A stretch of DNA of 64,000 nt from Dipylidium caninum (taxonomy: Eukaryota > Platyhelminthes > Cestoda > Cyclophyllidea > Dipylidiidae): assembly GCA_017562135.1 (NCBI GenBank), contig QEYB01000282.1:124001-188000 (forward strand), given 5' to 3'. The translations under genes and the position numbers were made by a program. Position 1 is the first letter of the stretch; the number at the start of each line of letters is the position of its first letter. A model generated the notes under the pieces. It ran no database searches. It worked only from the letters and a program-made list of their open reading frames with translations, and was not told the DNA's origin. Positions 15,001 to 27,395 of the stretch are shown piece after piece.

Positions 15001-18000
15001 TAGCTTAGTTTTCTGATGCAACTTGGCCCCACTTTACCGCAATAGGCAATAGTGCTCAAGAGATCAGGAAGAAAGAAGCAGGAAATACCGGTGAGATAGG
15101 TAAACAATAGGTCAAACGCAATAGGACTCCTCCAACTTAACGCCAAATGAATTTGTCCAGTAGCAATGGAGTCAGTTGTTTGGTCTTGTCAGCCGCACAT
15201 ATGCATCTGGATAAGGGGAAGATTACACAGCCCAGGACTCTGTTCCCTCTCTCCCCTCTCCCCCTCCCCAAATCATCAACAAACGGGGCATAAACCGGCA
15301 GGAAGGGACGCTAAATTGTGTAAAAGCCACGTTGATACATGGAAAGTGAACAGCGCAGCACAAACATGACTATCTAAAGAAACTAGACCTACTTGCCGAT
15401 TGCAGACGGAGTAAAGAGAGCATTTATTCAAGTCCACCAACCTGGTCACCCACAGATGTTCGAGGACTTCCTTGAGCTAAAAAGAAAACCGAGCAAAAGA
15501 TTAGGATCGGAAGTCAAATTGTAGAGCGGCAAGGGACGTTGGAAGTAATTGAAGGTGAGAACAAGGTTAGACCAAAAATAATTTCTGTGGTCCTATCCGA
15601 CTGAGACGAATCGATGGGATTTACGTCATCTCAAAAGATTACAGTCAGCGTAACGCCGCTTTTTATTTGCTTATTTCATTTCCTCACCTATTTTAGTTTT
15701 GTTTTCTTTTATTTCTTTGATTATCATACCGTTTCGTGGTTAAGATAATTAGCATTACTATCGGTGTTCGAGACTCAGATTACCAATGGTAGTCGAGCAA
15801 CCAGACGTACCGATATTCTTTTCTTTGGGTCGACTTCAATCATGGCTCGAAGAAGGGCTTGACAGTCGGCAGACACAAATGGAGGAATTTGAAAGCTGCC
15901 CTTCTTTACCTTTTCTAACAGATTACGGAGATTGTCGTCGTCAAAGGGGAGTGCACCCTAAAATTAAATTTAGAGAGTAGCGTCTCGTCGATCTCATCAG
16001 ACCTCCAGCCAACTCCGATTTGTAGTAACGTAACCAATTGGTGTATAAATTGGAAAGATGGATAGTGAGGAAAAGCATTCCACTGTCACGTTGGAATGGG
16101 GGGGTACTAGACAGACCAACCCATCGTCCGATCTAATCGAGTTCTGTGAGGAGAAGTAACTGAGAGATTTTTACATATAAAGGTGAGAGACAGAGTTTTG
16201 CGCAACACAGCCTTTTTCACAGTACTGACCGAACTATGCATGACTGCTTTTGGGAAAACTACCTCCAGACTTTTAATGTTAACATGGTTATTTTTTGCCT
16301 CTGCGCATTTTCAACACCTACCATGTGTGATAACACCGAAAAGGGATGCCCACGGGAAGTTAACCATACCGGATGAAGGCTAAATGAAATGTCACCTCGT
16401 GACTGAAGTAGATTTGGTTCATGATAGTAGTGAAAGGTTGCTTACCACAAGTAGCGCATAGAGGATTACGCCACAGGACCAGACATCTGCCATTCGGCCG
16501 TCATACTTTTCACCCTTCAATGAGAACATAACCAAATAACGGAAGTAAGAAGTAAGGAAGGTCGAATCGTTTTTCTCGCTGTAGTTTAATAAAATAGGTT
16601 ATTTCGGACGTATATACAGAGTAAGCTAGCTAGCGTCTAAAAAATCGCACCTGCGAAAACGTCTATGAACATCAAGAAGGGAGGTAGAGTGGCCTTCCAT
16701 CCTCTCATTAGATGCCATATTTCACAGTTCCTTTGTGCATAACGATCAAGTATAACGAGGAGAGGGGCAAAAGTTGATCGATTCCATTTTGGAATCACAA
16801 TCGACATTCCAGCCAACCTCCATCGACATGTTTTATGGGTTGAAGGCAAGTTTCAAGTTCTCTCTTTCCCTCTCGCACACGATACTTACGATTATTCTTA
16901 TTTTTACGTCGAAGAAATGACATCGCAATGAAATTGAGATGTGAAATTCCCTACCTCTTCTTGAATTTCTTTTGCAGTTCCCTGCTTCAACGCTTCATGC
17001 ACCCCATGCCATCAGCTGACTCTCCCACTTTTCCCTTAATATACCGTAGGACTAAAAACTGAACTAACGTTAACCCAATATAGAGGATGGGCGGCTGTTC
17101 TTCTTCACTTGTTTTTAGAATTCGCTCTGTCGAATTTTCTAAAGGAAGGTGCCAAGAAGTCGACTAACTTTGGATCATCGGAGATGCGAGGTGAGGACGA
17201 AGTGTGGGTGGATGTTGGAAATACACATAACAATGAAATATAGCTTCTGAAAATTTGACACGTAATCCTGAAGGCAAGAGAAACCGAAATAACCTAATGA
17301 TAAACTGAAAGTAGAAATTGGATTAGTAACCTCATCTTCTTGTCCTTTTCCGACTATCTTCTGTCCTGCCTTCATGGACGATTCTACGCTGTCTGAACAC
17401 AAATTTATCTGGTGCAATCATAGCACATCATTTTTAAACATTAACGAAAAAGTGGATGACATGATTGTCAGGCACCTGGTCACGTTCTGCCACTTCATGA
17501 CAAGATTGAAAAGAATACTAAATGTACTTTGTTGCCAGTTTGTAAAACTTTCCTTGAATTTTTCGGCTTCTGTATTTTTCACAATCAGGAGTGGCCACCA
17601 TTAGTCACGAAAGTTGCGTATTTAAGGCTCTGCTACTTAGAAATGAAAAAAAGGGTATGATCCACTCCCCTAGACCACGAGTCCCATTTTCCGTTTATTT
17701 TATTGGCTTATTCTCAACCAACCGAATTGCGAAACACGGCGAGGGCAACCAATGCTCACAGCAAGCTGATAAGGAGTACAGCTCACGCATGTGGCACTGG
17801 CGAGATGGCGTTACAGTGACAATCAAGTGGAGTGGGGGGAAGGCGGCATTAGAACAAAAGGACGAGCGGTTCCTCAATCCCCATTCACCTATGTGGGGTG
17901 GTAAGGCTCAAGTATGCATGTGTGGTCATGGGACCAGTCCCCTCCTCCTGTCACGACAATGATTTCGTCTCAACTGTCTGGTAAAAGTTATACAGGGTGA

Positions 18001-21000
18001 CCACCAACTAGACGGATATTACATGGCTGAGCCACTTCCACAACCACATCCTTTCTACACTTTCGATTATGATACCATATGAGGAGAAGAAAGCATATCC
18101 AGTAGTAAAAAGTGGAGTCTCAAGTTATTTGAGACGAGAGGACTTGAAGTATAAAGAGCCTTTTGCGAGATAGGGGTCGAAAAAGATAAATCAATTTGTG
18201 ACCCGACTTGAGATATACAAGTCGTGGGAGAGCAGTACAACTTTTATGTAAACAATCACATATTTTGTTTTCTTCCCATTCATGGAATGCATGCATAAAA
18301 TGAGGAGCCTAGGTGGCGAGCATAGAAGGGGTCGGGAGGTCGAGGTAGTTGGGGAAATATTAGGCCTGGCAAGAGACCTAAGAGTAGTAAGAGAAATATA
18401 TCTATCTATTGAATATATCCAAATAATATTATCCGGAGAAAGTGGAGGTTATAAGGAAGGGGGAGAGAAAGAGGGGAGTGGAAAGGAGTCAGCTAACGAC
18501 GCATGCCATGCACACAACGAGATGAGAGTGATCTCTCAACATTCCATCTTACCCGAATGACTTCCGGACACGCATAGTGTGGCGATCTGAAAATTAGGTA
18601 TTCCGTCAGACATCAACGAGTTAGAGCGAATTTTTCAAATTATAATAATGCCTTCTGTCCAAGTAGTAAAGTCTTGTATAAGTGTGTCAATGTGGTCTAT
18701 CTCCCACCGCGTGGGTGTATCCTCCTTTTCATACCTGCCGGGAATTCGGCATGAGGAAACCCGGGAAATGTTTAATTAATTTCCCTGCAAGAATTGTTGC
18801 AGTGACAACTACTCCTCCCACGTCTCTCAACTCGTCTTGGATAGAAGTAACTTCGTAATAGGAAAGGGGAAACATGGCAGAGAAGGATAAGAGAAATCAA
18901 GACGATGGAGAAATATGGAGGTCGGAAGGGTGAATGTGATGATTCATTTTAACATGTCTAGGCTCTTCAGCCCACACTCAAGAAATAGGAGTCAGATGTA
19001 GAAAACTGAATGTGAAAGTAAATTCAGATCAATCATCGGTAACGGCGATTAACTCACCAATGTTACGGGTGAGAAAAGATTAACAGTGCATCAGAGACTG
19101 TGAAAGGGTTTCCTCTCACTTTCTTCTATTTCCCGTAAATGGAGTGGTTGCTGGAATCAAGACGCAGACATGTGTCACCTTATCAGACAACAATGAGTTA
19201 TTTGCTGAGCCGAATGAACAGGAAGGAGACAATCTATCACTTGAGCTCTCGATTGTGCTTTCCCTCCTTCTCGCATGCCAATAAAAGTACTCTTCACTTG
19301 AGGGTAAACTTGTGCTTCGAAATTATGACTGAGAGTCTCAAACACTACCTTGGCAATACCGCTGCCTCAGCATTTCGTGATGGGAGGGTAGAAGGTCACG
19401 ATTTAGAAGCAGGACGGTATAATGGACAGTGCAAGCATATATTGGCCCAAAGGGGGGGGGAGCAAGAACGAGGCTAAATTTCGACGACACAATGTACCCA
19501 TCTAATAAGAAGACGGAACGGAATATACTCTCCATGAGATCAAGGACCAATCTCATTGAGTGTTTAGACGATTGAAAAATAACGTTTGGAATGCAGAAGG
19601 CCGCATGCCGTCAGAAGGAGGTCAATTCTTTCTCTTTTTCCTGATCGACCAATCATATTAGTAAGAGGAAATATTTAAAAAAATGTCTCCTAAAATCAGC
19701 GGATGTATGGGACGTCCTTTTTATCGTCTAGCTCCCCCCCTAGAAATGGATTATTTTGAATACAAGGGGAAGACAAAAATTCCATCACGTAAATTGCACA
19801 TTCGTCTGTCTGCCAAGAAGCAAACACACGCCGCCTGTCCTTCGCCCTCAGCCCCAAAGTTCCCCATCAACAGTTCCTCCTCCACCTATCAACTTTCAGA
19901 TTTGAATGATAGTTTGAAATTTGATATTTACACTTTATCCAGCCGTCAAAAATATGCGGAAGTCGCGTTACTGAAATTAAACGGGTTTGGTCTAGTGAGG
20001 TCGCCTTAATTATCTCCCTTCAAATAGGACGAGATTTAAATAAGTGGACATATTGGGCAGACAACAAAATAGTGAAAATAATAAAGCGGAAAGAGAGGAA
20101 TGTTTAAGGTGTTAAACTGCGCAAGGTTTTACTGCTTATTTTTTTGATCGGCACGGAATTTTGACTTTTTATCTTGACGCTCCCAGGCTCAGGGACGTGG
20201 ACTCTTCCTCTCAATCTCCACTCTAAATTTCCGATACTGAGGTTTTTTGCCAAATGGCAGGAGGCCTCGAAGGATAACAGTTTACGAACCAACCATCTAA
20301 CTACTGACAACAGTAAGGATGGTTCTGTTCAAATTGCGGACGTTGTGTTCCTTGAGGCCACACGTTGATGGCATCGTATCAATTTTTCCCATTTGATAAG
20401 TTGAGGTAGTTTGTGAAATCCGTAACAAAGTGGCCGTTGCAAGATGATAATAACTTAAATAGGTGATGTGGTTGCGTTGGCACAATAGTCCCTTTTCCCT
20501 ATAAGTGGATCATCTCAGTTTAGTCCACTTCGGCTCAATGACCCAGTGACGGTATTATGTGAATATACGTAATGTTGACATCTGATACCCACCCAGCTAC
20601 CTGCTGTCTTACGCCATCACTTCCATTTTTTATTTCGACTTTGCTATATTTGTACCTGTCTCTTAAAGTAACACCTAGTTTTTAATGCGGTAGGATGTGA
20701 ATTTAACTAACTTGTGAAATAAATAAAAAGTGGGCGAGTGAGGAAAGTAAATAAAAAGGGGGGAACAATAATTCGCAAGTGATATTTGCAAGCAATGCTT
20801 GAAATTAGCACCCTTTAAACACGCAAGATCCGCTCTTCAGGTACCTATCCTGACAAGGAAGTAAAGGCAATGATTTTAATCCTTCGATTACTAGAAAGTA
20901 AAGAGCATTTACAAGTTAGAAAAGCTCTTTAACCAAATATTGTTTCATTTTCTGCGGTGCTCCAGTACGTTTTCGAAGGGTATGTAATAGTAACATTAAG

Positions 21001-24000
21001 GTAAAGAGAGGAGGGGGATTGAGAGGAGAAATAGGATCTCTCGGCCCTGAAAGGAGATCTGTTTGTTAGTTGATGTGTCCACGTATCTTCGTGTGAGGAG
21101 AATACGTCGCTCATTCATCTAATACCATGACTTCAATCAACGCAATCTCTCTTCACGGCATAAGCAATTTTTGAGTGGAACAACTAGTCTTGGGGTAACT
21201 ACTGTTGGGTCGGGCCCAAGTGGCAAAGAATGATGAACTGACAGTGGCTTCAGCCTTCTCTTCTACTAATTCCATCTCACAAGCCAAACACCTTAAAATT
21301 CGTCTCACTCTGTAGATAGATTTGGAAAGCCGAAAAAATGTCGGATAATTTCTTCTCCTTCTCTCTCATTGAAGTAAAAGTGGGGAACACAACAAACGCT
21401 AAATTAAGAGTGGTAATAAGGAAATGTGGTACAAGGTGACATGACAGACGTCTTGTCCCCATCTCTCAGTAATAGTACAGTGGGCGTTGGGCAGTGTCAT
21501 TCATGCAAAATATCACAAGATTAAACGCATTAGAAACGTGAAGCAATATGATAACGAAGAAGTTGACACAAAATAGAGCCTGAAGGAGAAGGTGAAGATG
21601 GAAATGGGGGATAGATGGGAAGGGAAATGGGAGGAACGTATATGTAGAGGTCAAAAATGGGACGACGAATGAAGTGGATTCAAGAAATTAACATTGACTC
21701 TCGTTCTGGTTCAGTTACCTGAACAAGAAAAGGTGCCATGCTACGATTTATGCGGTTGTACTCAATGGTAGGCATTGAACTAGACACCGGTGATTGACAG
21801 CTTGTCTTTATTGCCACTCCCTTCACTCAGTAAAAAAGATAATTCCAAAAATATGAGATGGTGCTGTAAATGGCCTTAATGGTATGTACCGTCACTAGCT
21901 ATCGAATCTGTCTCTTTATTAGGTTGGAGGGAGGCCAGTAAGAAAAGTTGTAATAACTTCTTCTTCCATAATTCCTCTTGACCGCATTATTCATTATCGG
22001 TGATTACAAAGAATGGAAATACAACTTCCCTTTCCCTTTTTCTCCTTCATCTCCTACTCGTGTCCTCGTCCCTTCTTACCCCTTTCTCTACTCACCATGG
22101 CTACCGTTTTCTGTAAACTTACTGTGGTGAGATGAGATGGGAAGAATCTAACCGCAAACCGTCATTTAGCAGTAGAAATCAACGAACAGCCATCTTTAGC
22201 CTAGATGAAAAGAGCGGTCTCTATCCACCGACTTCCATTTAATTCCAAGGGGAGAGGAAGGGGCAATTTTGCGACATGTTTACTGCGCAATATATCAGCC
22301 CACGCAATCCCTTAGCTCTCAACTAACATCAATTTAAACTATTGCAGACTGCCTCCTCTCATTTGATGGCTAAATCAGTGTGAGAAGAGAGCATTTCATC
22401 GTGGGGCAGGGGGAAGGTAAGCCAAAGGTACTAAATGTTCCCTCTCGTAGTTAAAAAACGTTCCTCTCCCACGCTGTTTTGGTGATCATCGACTTGTCAA
22501 TAGTTTGCCACACACATACGGCCGGGCGGTCTGTTCTTTGCCCGGCTTGAGGTCAATCAACAATGCAAATTGTGCGAGAGGAAGACTGCATGCCTCATAG
22601 GGCATACACCAGAGACATGTCGAAATGTTTTAACTCCCTCCCTCCCTTGATCGCGAAATTTCACTACTTCGAAAGGGAATGATAGAAGAAACGAAAAATT
22701 AGCATGGAACATGGAGAAAGAAAAAAATGAAGTATCATGATTAAGGTGGTCAGGCGAACTTTAGTGAATGAATTAGTAACTGGGCTAATGGCAACTCGAA
22801 CAGCTGCGCTACAACTCGAATCACTTCCAGACGAATAAGGCAATATTACTGCTGCTTCAGACGTAAATATCGCAGTTGGGGAGGATAGCGAAGATTAAAT
22901 TGCCCTCCTCCAGTTGATCCCAATGATGTACTACTTTTCTATTGTCCTCATTTGTCATGAAAGATAAATGATTAACAAAGAGGAAGAGGAGCCCGCGGCG
23001 GAGGATTAAGAATAATCGGGTGAAATCAATCACCGAGACATACTTAGCCAACACAAAGGTACAGTTGATATCTTTCCCACTATAGACGGCCTTTCCACGG
23101 GAGAGGTAAGCCATTCTGCATCTGACTTCCTTTATGCTTTCACATCCACTAATTGAGGGGAGAGGGGGGGTGCACAGAAAGGGCTTGGGTGGAGGACTGC
23201 AATGCCTGCCATAAATATTACATCCTGGTGTGGACGCCTAGATTCACCGTCAATCTGAAAGTCTCAATACACTAACAACTGGAGGGAACAAAGTCAGACA
23301 GTAGAGGATCGACTGACCGACTGACCTTCCGTCTCGCCCAATTATCCTTCTACTACGGCCATGGATAACGACGTGGTTTCGGTTGTGTCATTTCGAAGTA
23401 CTGGAGAGTAAGAGGAAAAGCGATGATGGTATGCACTACTACTGGTCTTGTTTGAGCGAATAGTGAGCCAAGCTATTCGAATGGAAATTGAGAAGCTTCC
23501 ATATCAGGGGAAAGCAATGAGGCAAAGAAGACTAGAAGTCAAATCGGCACTTAAGGGAGACGACGTCGACCAGAGAACAGGGACTAAGACAAAAAATCGG
23601 TCAATTCCAACCAAAAATTACTCAACGTAGTTACTAGATTTTGAGATCACGGTCCAAGTACCTGGCACCGTTAATATACTGCTATCGTCATATTGTCAAA
23701 AACGATTGTTTAAAAAGTTTCGAGAAGCCATTCCTCCTACTGGGGTAATAATTTGTGCCGATTGGGGATGAGAACGTTTAGAGGCAACCAGTTAACTTGG
23801 TGCCAATTCAGTCGTGAAATGGGGTGAAGAATGAGAGTAGCTGGACAGAAGAAGTTGCCTTTTCACTTTGTTTTTTCTCCTCCGTTTCCACTTTCTTCCT
23901 CTTCCTCTATTTCTACCTCTCGCACCCCAGCCCCCAACGTTATTAACAACAGGAAATACTCAACCTCTCGATGCATCCGATTAACAATGTGTGTTATATA

Positions 24001-27000
24001 GGGCTTAATTTGACATAATTTCGCCTAATCAGACCATATTTGACTGGGGAAGATGGGTTTTAATAGGAGACCAAAACGCCCAACTGCACTCCGTCTTGCC
24101 AGCACTCCTGGTAACTTGAGATAAAATTCATCCATTCTATGTCCACCACTTCTCAACGCCGAAACGGATTAAACATATACTTTCAGGAGAACAATCGCTG
24201 AACCTCTGACACTCACGACACTCAGGTCTCCACCACCTTTAACTACAGCGAATCTTGGAACATCGATTGTGCAGATATGATGACGCGAATGCAGGTGATT
24301 TGTCAGACATACATGGGAATATACGTTTATATGTATGCTCGTAAATAAAAACAAAAACATCCTCTCCTCCTACATCCAACCCCCGATCGCAGTTTCCATC
24401 TTGATGAATGCAACAGAAACGTCCTCAAATCATATGGCATAGCTGTCCAGACTACTGCATTTTATTGCTTTACAATCTCTACTGGCAAAATTTAATCTTT
24501 CTTTACCAACAACCCAGGATGGGGGAAAGGGGAATCTCATCTTCCACCTCTCCCTCATATTAAAACTGTGCAGGCAATAAAGGGGGGACAATCATTAACA
24601 GTGACCTCAGCTAACCGCAATAACTCCTTCATGGCTGCTCTTTTCCGACCTCAACTCAGTAGGACCATGGTGAAGGAGGCTGTTAGGTGACGGGTGGGTG
24701 AAAGTTGTCATTCCCATTTTGAGAGTCTGTTAACTTCGTAGTGAGGAGTGTCGGAGAAAGGCGAGAAAAACCTAAAGGGAAAGAGGGGGGATGGGACGGA
24801 TAGTTCACCAGCTCATCGTTCATTTTGTCAAAGTATGCCTTAATAATTGGGAATTTTGTTTCAAGATGGATAAAAATGACTCTTCCAATGATCAATTATC
24901 TATCCGCAAACTTTTTTTCCAACACGCAGGAATGGCAAATAAATGGAGGTTGTTATTTTTGATTTTTTGATGGGGAGATGGGAGGAGGTTGGGGAGAATA
25001 GGGAAACGTTGATAGAAGACATAAAACCTACAAGTCTAGAATACGCTCCAAATGAGAACAAAAAATGACATGTGCATGAGGTGAGGAGAAAGGAACTTGG
25101 TTTCATGGAGTCCGACCAATCTCGAGACCTAGAATGACGCGGGAAAAATCGACAACAATTCAAAAGTAACAGACGTGTGCGTAAGCCATTGGCTCTTTTT
25201 CATCTCCTCTCTATCTCTCTTTTGCATGGATATATACTTCACAAAATCCACTAACTACTTCCATCTACGGCGGAGACAGAAAACAAGAGAATTTTGCATC
25301 AGTGTTTTGAAGCAATTCACTTGCATATTCGTAAAAAAATGTGGCACTATGATTGAGAGCAATAGTGGAAGCTGTTGTGATCGACAAGACTAAAATAAAG
25401 GCCCTAGGGGGAACTAATCGCTTCAATCACGAAATTAGCCTAAAAATGTAGTTCACAGAATCTGCACACCTCCAGTCGTCAATGCCTAGTTCCCTCAGCT
25501 TTCTCAGTAAGATGCGGACATATTTTGGCAATCAAAAAAAACATGACAAGACTCTATTTAATCGGACTATAAACGGCAATGACATCAAATTTGCATGTAA
25601 AATCATTTGATTTGCCACCCACTTTTGGGGCGATTGATAGGAAGGGATTCTACTTAGATACATTCGGGTCATGAAGTAAACCACCTTTAGAGATAAGAGC
25701 ACCCATAACGGTCCACTCTTGCAGGGAACTTCTCACTCACCCACAACTTGTCTCCAACATCGAGCCTTCGGGCTGTAGCGAAGCCATACCAAAGTCAGCG
25801 ACTCGAATGTTGAGTTTATCATCCAGTAAAAGATTCTCCGGTTTCAGATCTCTGTGACTAAAAAAACGAATATGCAAGTTTTGTTTGGCATCACCATGAG
25901 TTAGTTCTTCGTTCTACCAGAGCAATGAGGGAAAACACAGTGGTCAGAGAGTGGATGATATGAGACAACTAGACCTTAAAGTGTAGTCATCCATTCCGGT
26001 ATAGTCCTCTCGGGGGAAGAATAAGAGAGGCTATTCCTTCCATCATAATAATATTTACCATTTTCTAAGGCTCAGTCAAGCGCCGTATTGTTTCAAAGGG
26101 TTTTATTTCCTGACCAGAATTTTCGCTCTCTTTCTATTCATCGTTAAAACTTTTACTCTTATAATTGTCTTGTCAGTTAATGGTTACGAAACCCTTTAGA
26201 CGAGCAAACGCGATTGGCATATGAATTTGCTTCAGTACGGCCAACGTAATAAGCGTAGCACCTGAATCTTAGTTAACGGTGAATAATACTACATTCATAG
26301 ACATATTAATATATACTTATAAGGAGGTTTATTTATTGTATGATAAAATTGGTAATCCTCGGCCTCAGGAACTGTTCAATGAAGGCTACGGTGAAAAAAA
26401 AGATTGCACGCATTTGTCGATGCTGAACATTCCCTTTTTTATTGCAGAGATGGCTCTTACAAGTTGATTATTTTATGAATTCCAATAAAGTTAAAAAGGA
26501 AAAATTATCGGAAAATCAGAGGTGGAAAAGAAAACACTGAAACCTCAAAACTTTAAATTTTGCGCAGAAATACGTCAGTACTTTGATTAGAATTCCCTAA
26601 AATGTGGAAGTTTGTCAGACTAAAAATACAGGAATTGGGTGTAGCCCTACGGATAGTTATCAAAAATAGACACAATAAGGAGCCATTCTAACGCATGGGC
26701 GCATCGGTACAATAATGCAAAAAAGTGACTTAAAAACGGGGCCAAATAGTTGGACGAAAATTCATACGAACGCTATTGAAATGATTCAGGAAAGGGTGTA
26801 TACAATTGTATTGTTAGTTTGGCGTTAACTTAAAAAATAGTTAATAACTCAGTTCCTCAATACGACAAAATTCGCGGAGTGTATACAAGTCCATTATTAG
26901 TTTCGAATACTACTCACCAAATACAATGACTGTGACAAAAGTCGATAGCTGATATTATCTGTTTGAAAAATCTACGCGCTTCTTTCGCAGACAACCGTCC

Positions 27001-27395
27001 TTTCTTCACCAAGTAATCAAACAATTCGCCCCCCGAAACGTGCTCCAGGATCAAAAATCTAAAGTAGGCTTTATCAATGTGAGTATTACAAATATCGTCT
27101 GTTTTCATATACATCATAAAGACCGAGGACGTGAGGATGTTCTATAAGTTTCATTATTGCGATTTCGCGTTCGACCTTTTGTAAAACATTATCACTTAAC
27201 TTCTCACGGTTGACAATTTTTACGGCTACTTTGCGGCCACTTATACAATGTATCCCAAGTTTAACCAAACCTTAAGTTTACCCGTATTAAATTCGAGTCA
27301 TAGTTACCAGTCTGTCCTTTGCCGAGTGTTTTGTCTAAACGATAGGGACCAACGTACTGGTCTTCTTTGACCTGTCCACGTCGCGACATCGCCAT
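1..27395 (-). CDS. BRSK: BRSK/SAD-1 family Ser/Thr kinase, 16 exons, 3' end cut by window edge
   Basis: AMPK-related kinase of the brain-specific/SAD family, known in animals for neuronal polarity and presynaptic organisation downstream of LKB1. The hand-joined exons (listed separately) give about 918 residues. The kinase domain spans about 17-268: VAVK Lys47, HRD Asp140, DFG Asp158, and an activation loop LETSCGSPHY whose Thr173 fits the LKB1 target. A UBA-like segment ([10 protein letters not shown], about 300-345) and DPPRKR follow, then a long Ser/Pro linker, the [18 protein letters not shown] motif, and a KA1 domain from about 654. Human BRSK1 and BRSK2 are shorter (about 740-780 residues); the linker and a KA1 insertion explain the difference. 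Introns 1 and 2 are 37 and 31 bp; the rest are 0.3-7.2 kb, and I recognise nothing in them. The start ATG at 27395 is followed by a second in-frame Met two codons on. The stop lies outside the window. Confidence 0.93.
1893..2118 (-). CDS. BRSK: BRSK exon 15 (KA1 core)
   Basis: Encodes [29 protein letters not shown] and [12 protein letters not shown], aligned to the vertebrate KA1 segment [37 protein letters not shown] acceptor, GTAAGC donor, phase 1 end. Confidence 0.94.
3108..3139 (+). repeat. 16-bp tandem duplication in BRSK intron 14
   Basis: AGAGGGAATAGTGGTT is followed directly by AGAGGGAATAGTAGTT; the copies differ at one position. Confidence 0.85.
4940..5420 (-). CDS. BRSK: BRSK exon 14 (KA1 start with large insertion)
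   Basis: Opens with [13 protein letters not shown] (vertebrate AKKSWFGNFISL) and closes with [15 protein letters not shown] (vertebrate IKDKPLSSIKADIVHAF). The two are about seven residues apart in vertebrates. Here about 129 residues lie between, Gly/Ser/Pro-rich and including PPPPLPLSP, with no internal intron signal needed. TTACAG acceptor and GTAAGT donor are both strong. Confidence 0.9.
6815..7056 (-). CDS. BRSK: BRSK exon 13
   Basis: Contains [20 protein letters not shown], a signature of the family just before KA1, then TPPESP and TPDVSP. The GTGAGT donor leaves two bases that fit exon 14. The upstream boundary is uncertain: 7056 keeps phase 0 with exon 12 but has a weak acceptor context; about 7041 would also keep phase. 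Confidence 0.85.
7776..8292 (-). CDS. BRSK: BRSK exon 12 (Ser/Pro-rich linker)
   Basis: A 517-nt exon coding a low-complexity linker rich in Ser, Thr and Pro with many SP/TP dipeptides, for example [14 protein letters not shown] and [14 protein letters not shown]. The TTTTCAG acceptor matches exon 11 phase. Chosen donor is AAG|GTGAAT, phase 0. Vertebrate BRSK has an SP/TP-rich linker at the same place, but the sequence itself is not conserved. Confidence 0.85.
9611..9734 (-). CDS. BRSK: BRSK exon 11
   Basis: Begins by completing Asp and reads PPRKRIDS (vertebrate DPPRKRVDSP), then a lineage-specific stretch ending [14 protein letters not shown] donor, phase 2 end. Confidence 0.9.
12185..12285 (-). 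CDS. BRSK: BRSK exon 10
   Basis: Encodes [19 protein letters not shown] and [13 protein letters not shown], matching vertebrate [19 protein letters not shown]. It ends in phase 1 at GTAAG. Confidence 0.94.
14672..14836 (-). CDS. BRSK: BRSK exon 9
   Basis: Encodes a short linker and the start of the UBA-like segment: [20 protein letters not shown] through LCEALLSP, aligned to vertebrate DPDVLDSMHSLGCFRD. GTAAGT donor, phase 2 end. Confidence 0.93.
15442..15476 (-). CDS. BRSK: BRSK exon 8 (35 nt)
   Basis: Encodes [11 protein letters not shown], matching the end of the kinase domain (LEQIQKHPWY in vertebrates). A TTTTTAG acceptor and phase 2 at the end fit exon 9. The donor is a weaker GTTGGT. 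Confidence 0.8.
15811..15957 (-). CDS. BRSK: BRSK exon 7
   Basis: Encodes [20 protein letters not shown], then [20 protein letters not shown], the lower C-lobe with the conserved Arg. It is 147 nt, phase 0 at both ends, with a GTACGT donor. Confidence 0.95.
16446..16514 (-). CDS. BRSK: BRSK exon 6
   Basis: Encodes [20 protein letters not shown] then LLV, with the conserved alpha-F Asp (ADVWS). It begins and ends in phase 0 (69 nt) with a GTAAG donor. Confidence 0.95.
18553..18586 (-). CDS. BRSK: BRSK exon 5 (34-nt microexon)
   Basis: A 34-nt exon encoding [11 protein letters not shown], the P+1 loop and APE-like motif. CAG acceptor, GTAAG donor, and phases that match both neighbours exactly. 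It sits between introns of 7.15 and 2.04 kb. Confidence 0.9.
25741..25857 (-). CDS. BRSK: BRSK exon 4
   Basis: Encodes [13 protein letters not shown] (catalytic loop, Asp140), VADFGMASL (Mg-binding Asp158) and the start of the activation loop, SMLETSCG. It ends in phase 2 before a 7.15-kb intron. Confidence 0.96.
26918..27058 (-). CDS. BRSK: BRSK exon 3
   Basis: Encodes the hinge and upper C-lobe: [20 protein letters not shown] through FCHSHCI, near-identical to animal BRSK. It ends TG in phase 2 at a GTGAGT donor and completes a Cys with exon 4. Confidence 0.96.
27090..27270 (-). CDS. BRSK: BRSK exon 2
   Basis: Encodes the kinase N-lobe: [20 protein letters not shown] with the ATP-binding Lys47, the alpha-C segment [16 protein letters not shown] and DVYENRRY. 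It ends in phase 2. The next intron (27059-27089) is 31 bp, among the shortest plausible spliceosomal introns. Confidence 0.95.
27308..27395 (-). CDS. BRSK: BRSK exon 1
   Basis: Encodes [20 protein letters not shown] then DKTLGKGQT, the start of the glycine-rich loop. It ends in phase 1 at a GTAACT donor. The next intron (27271-27307) is only 37 bp. Confidence 0.92.
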
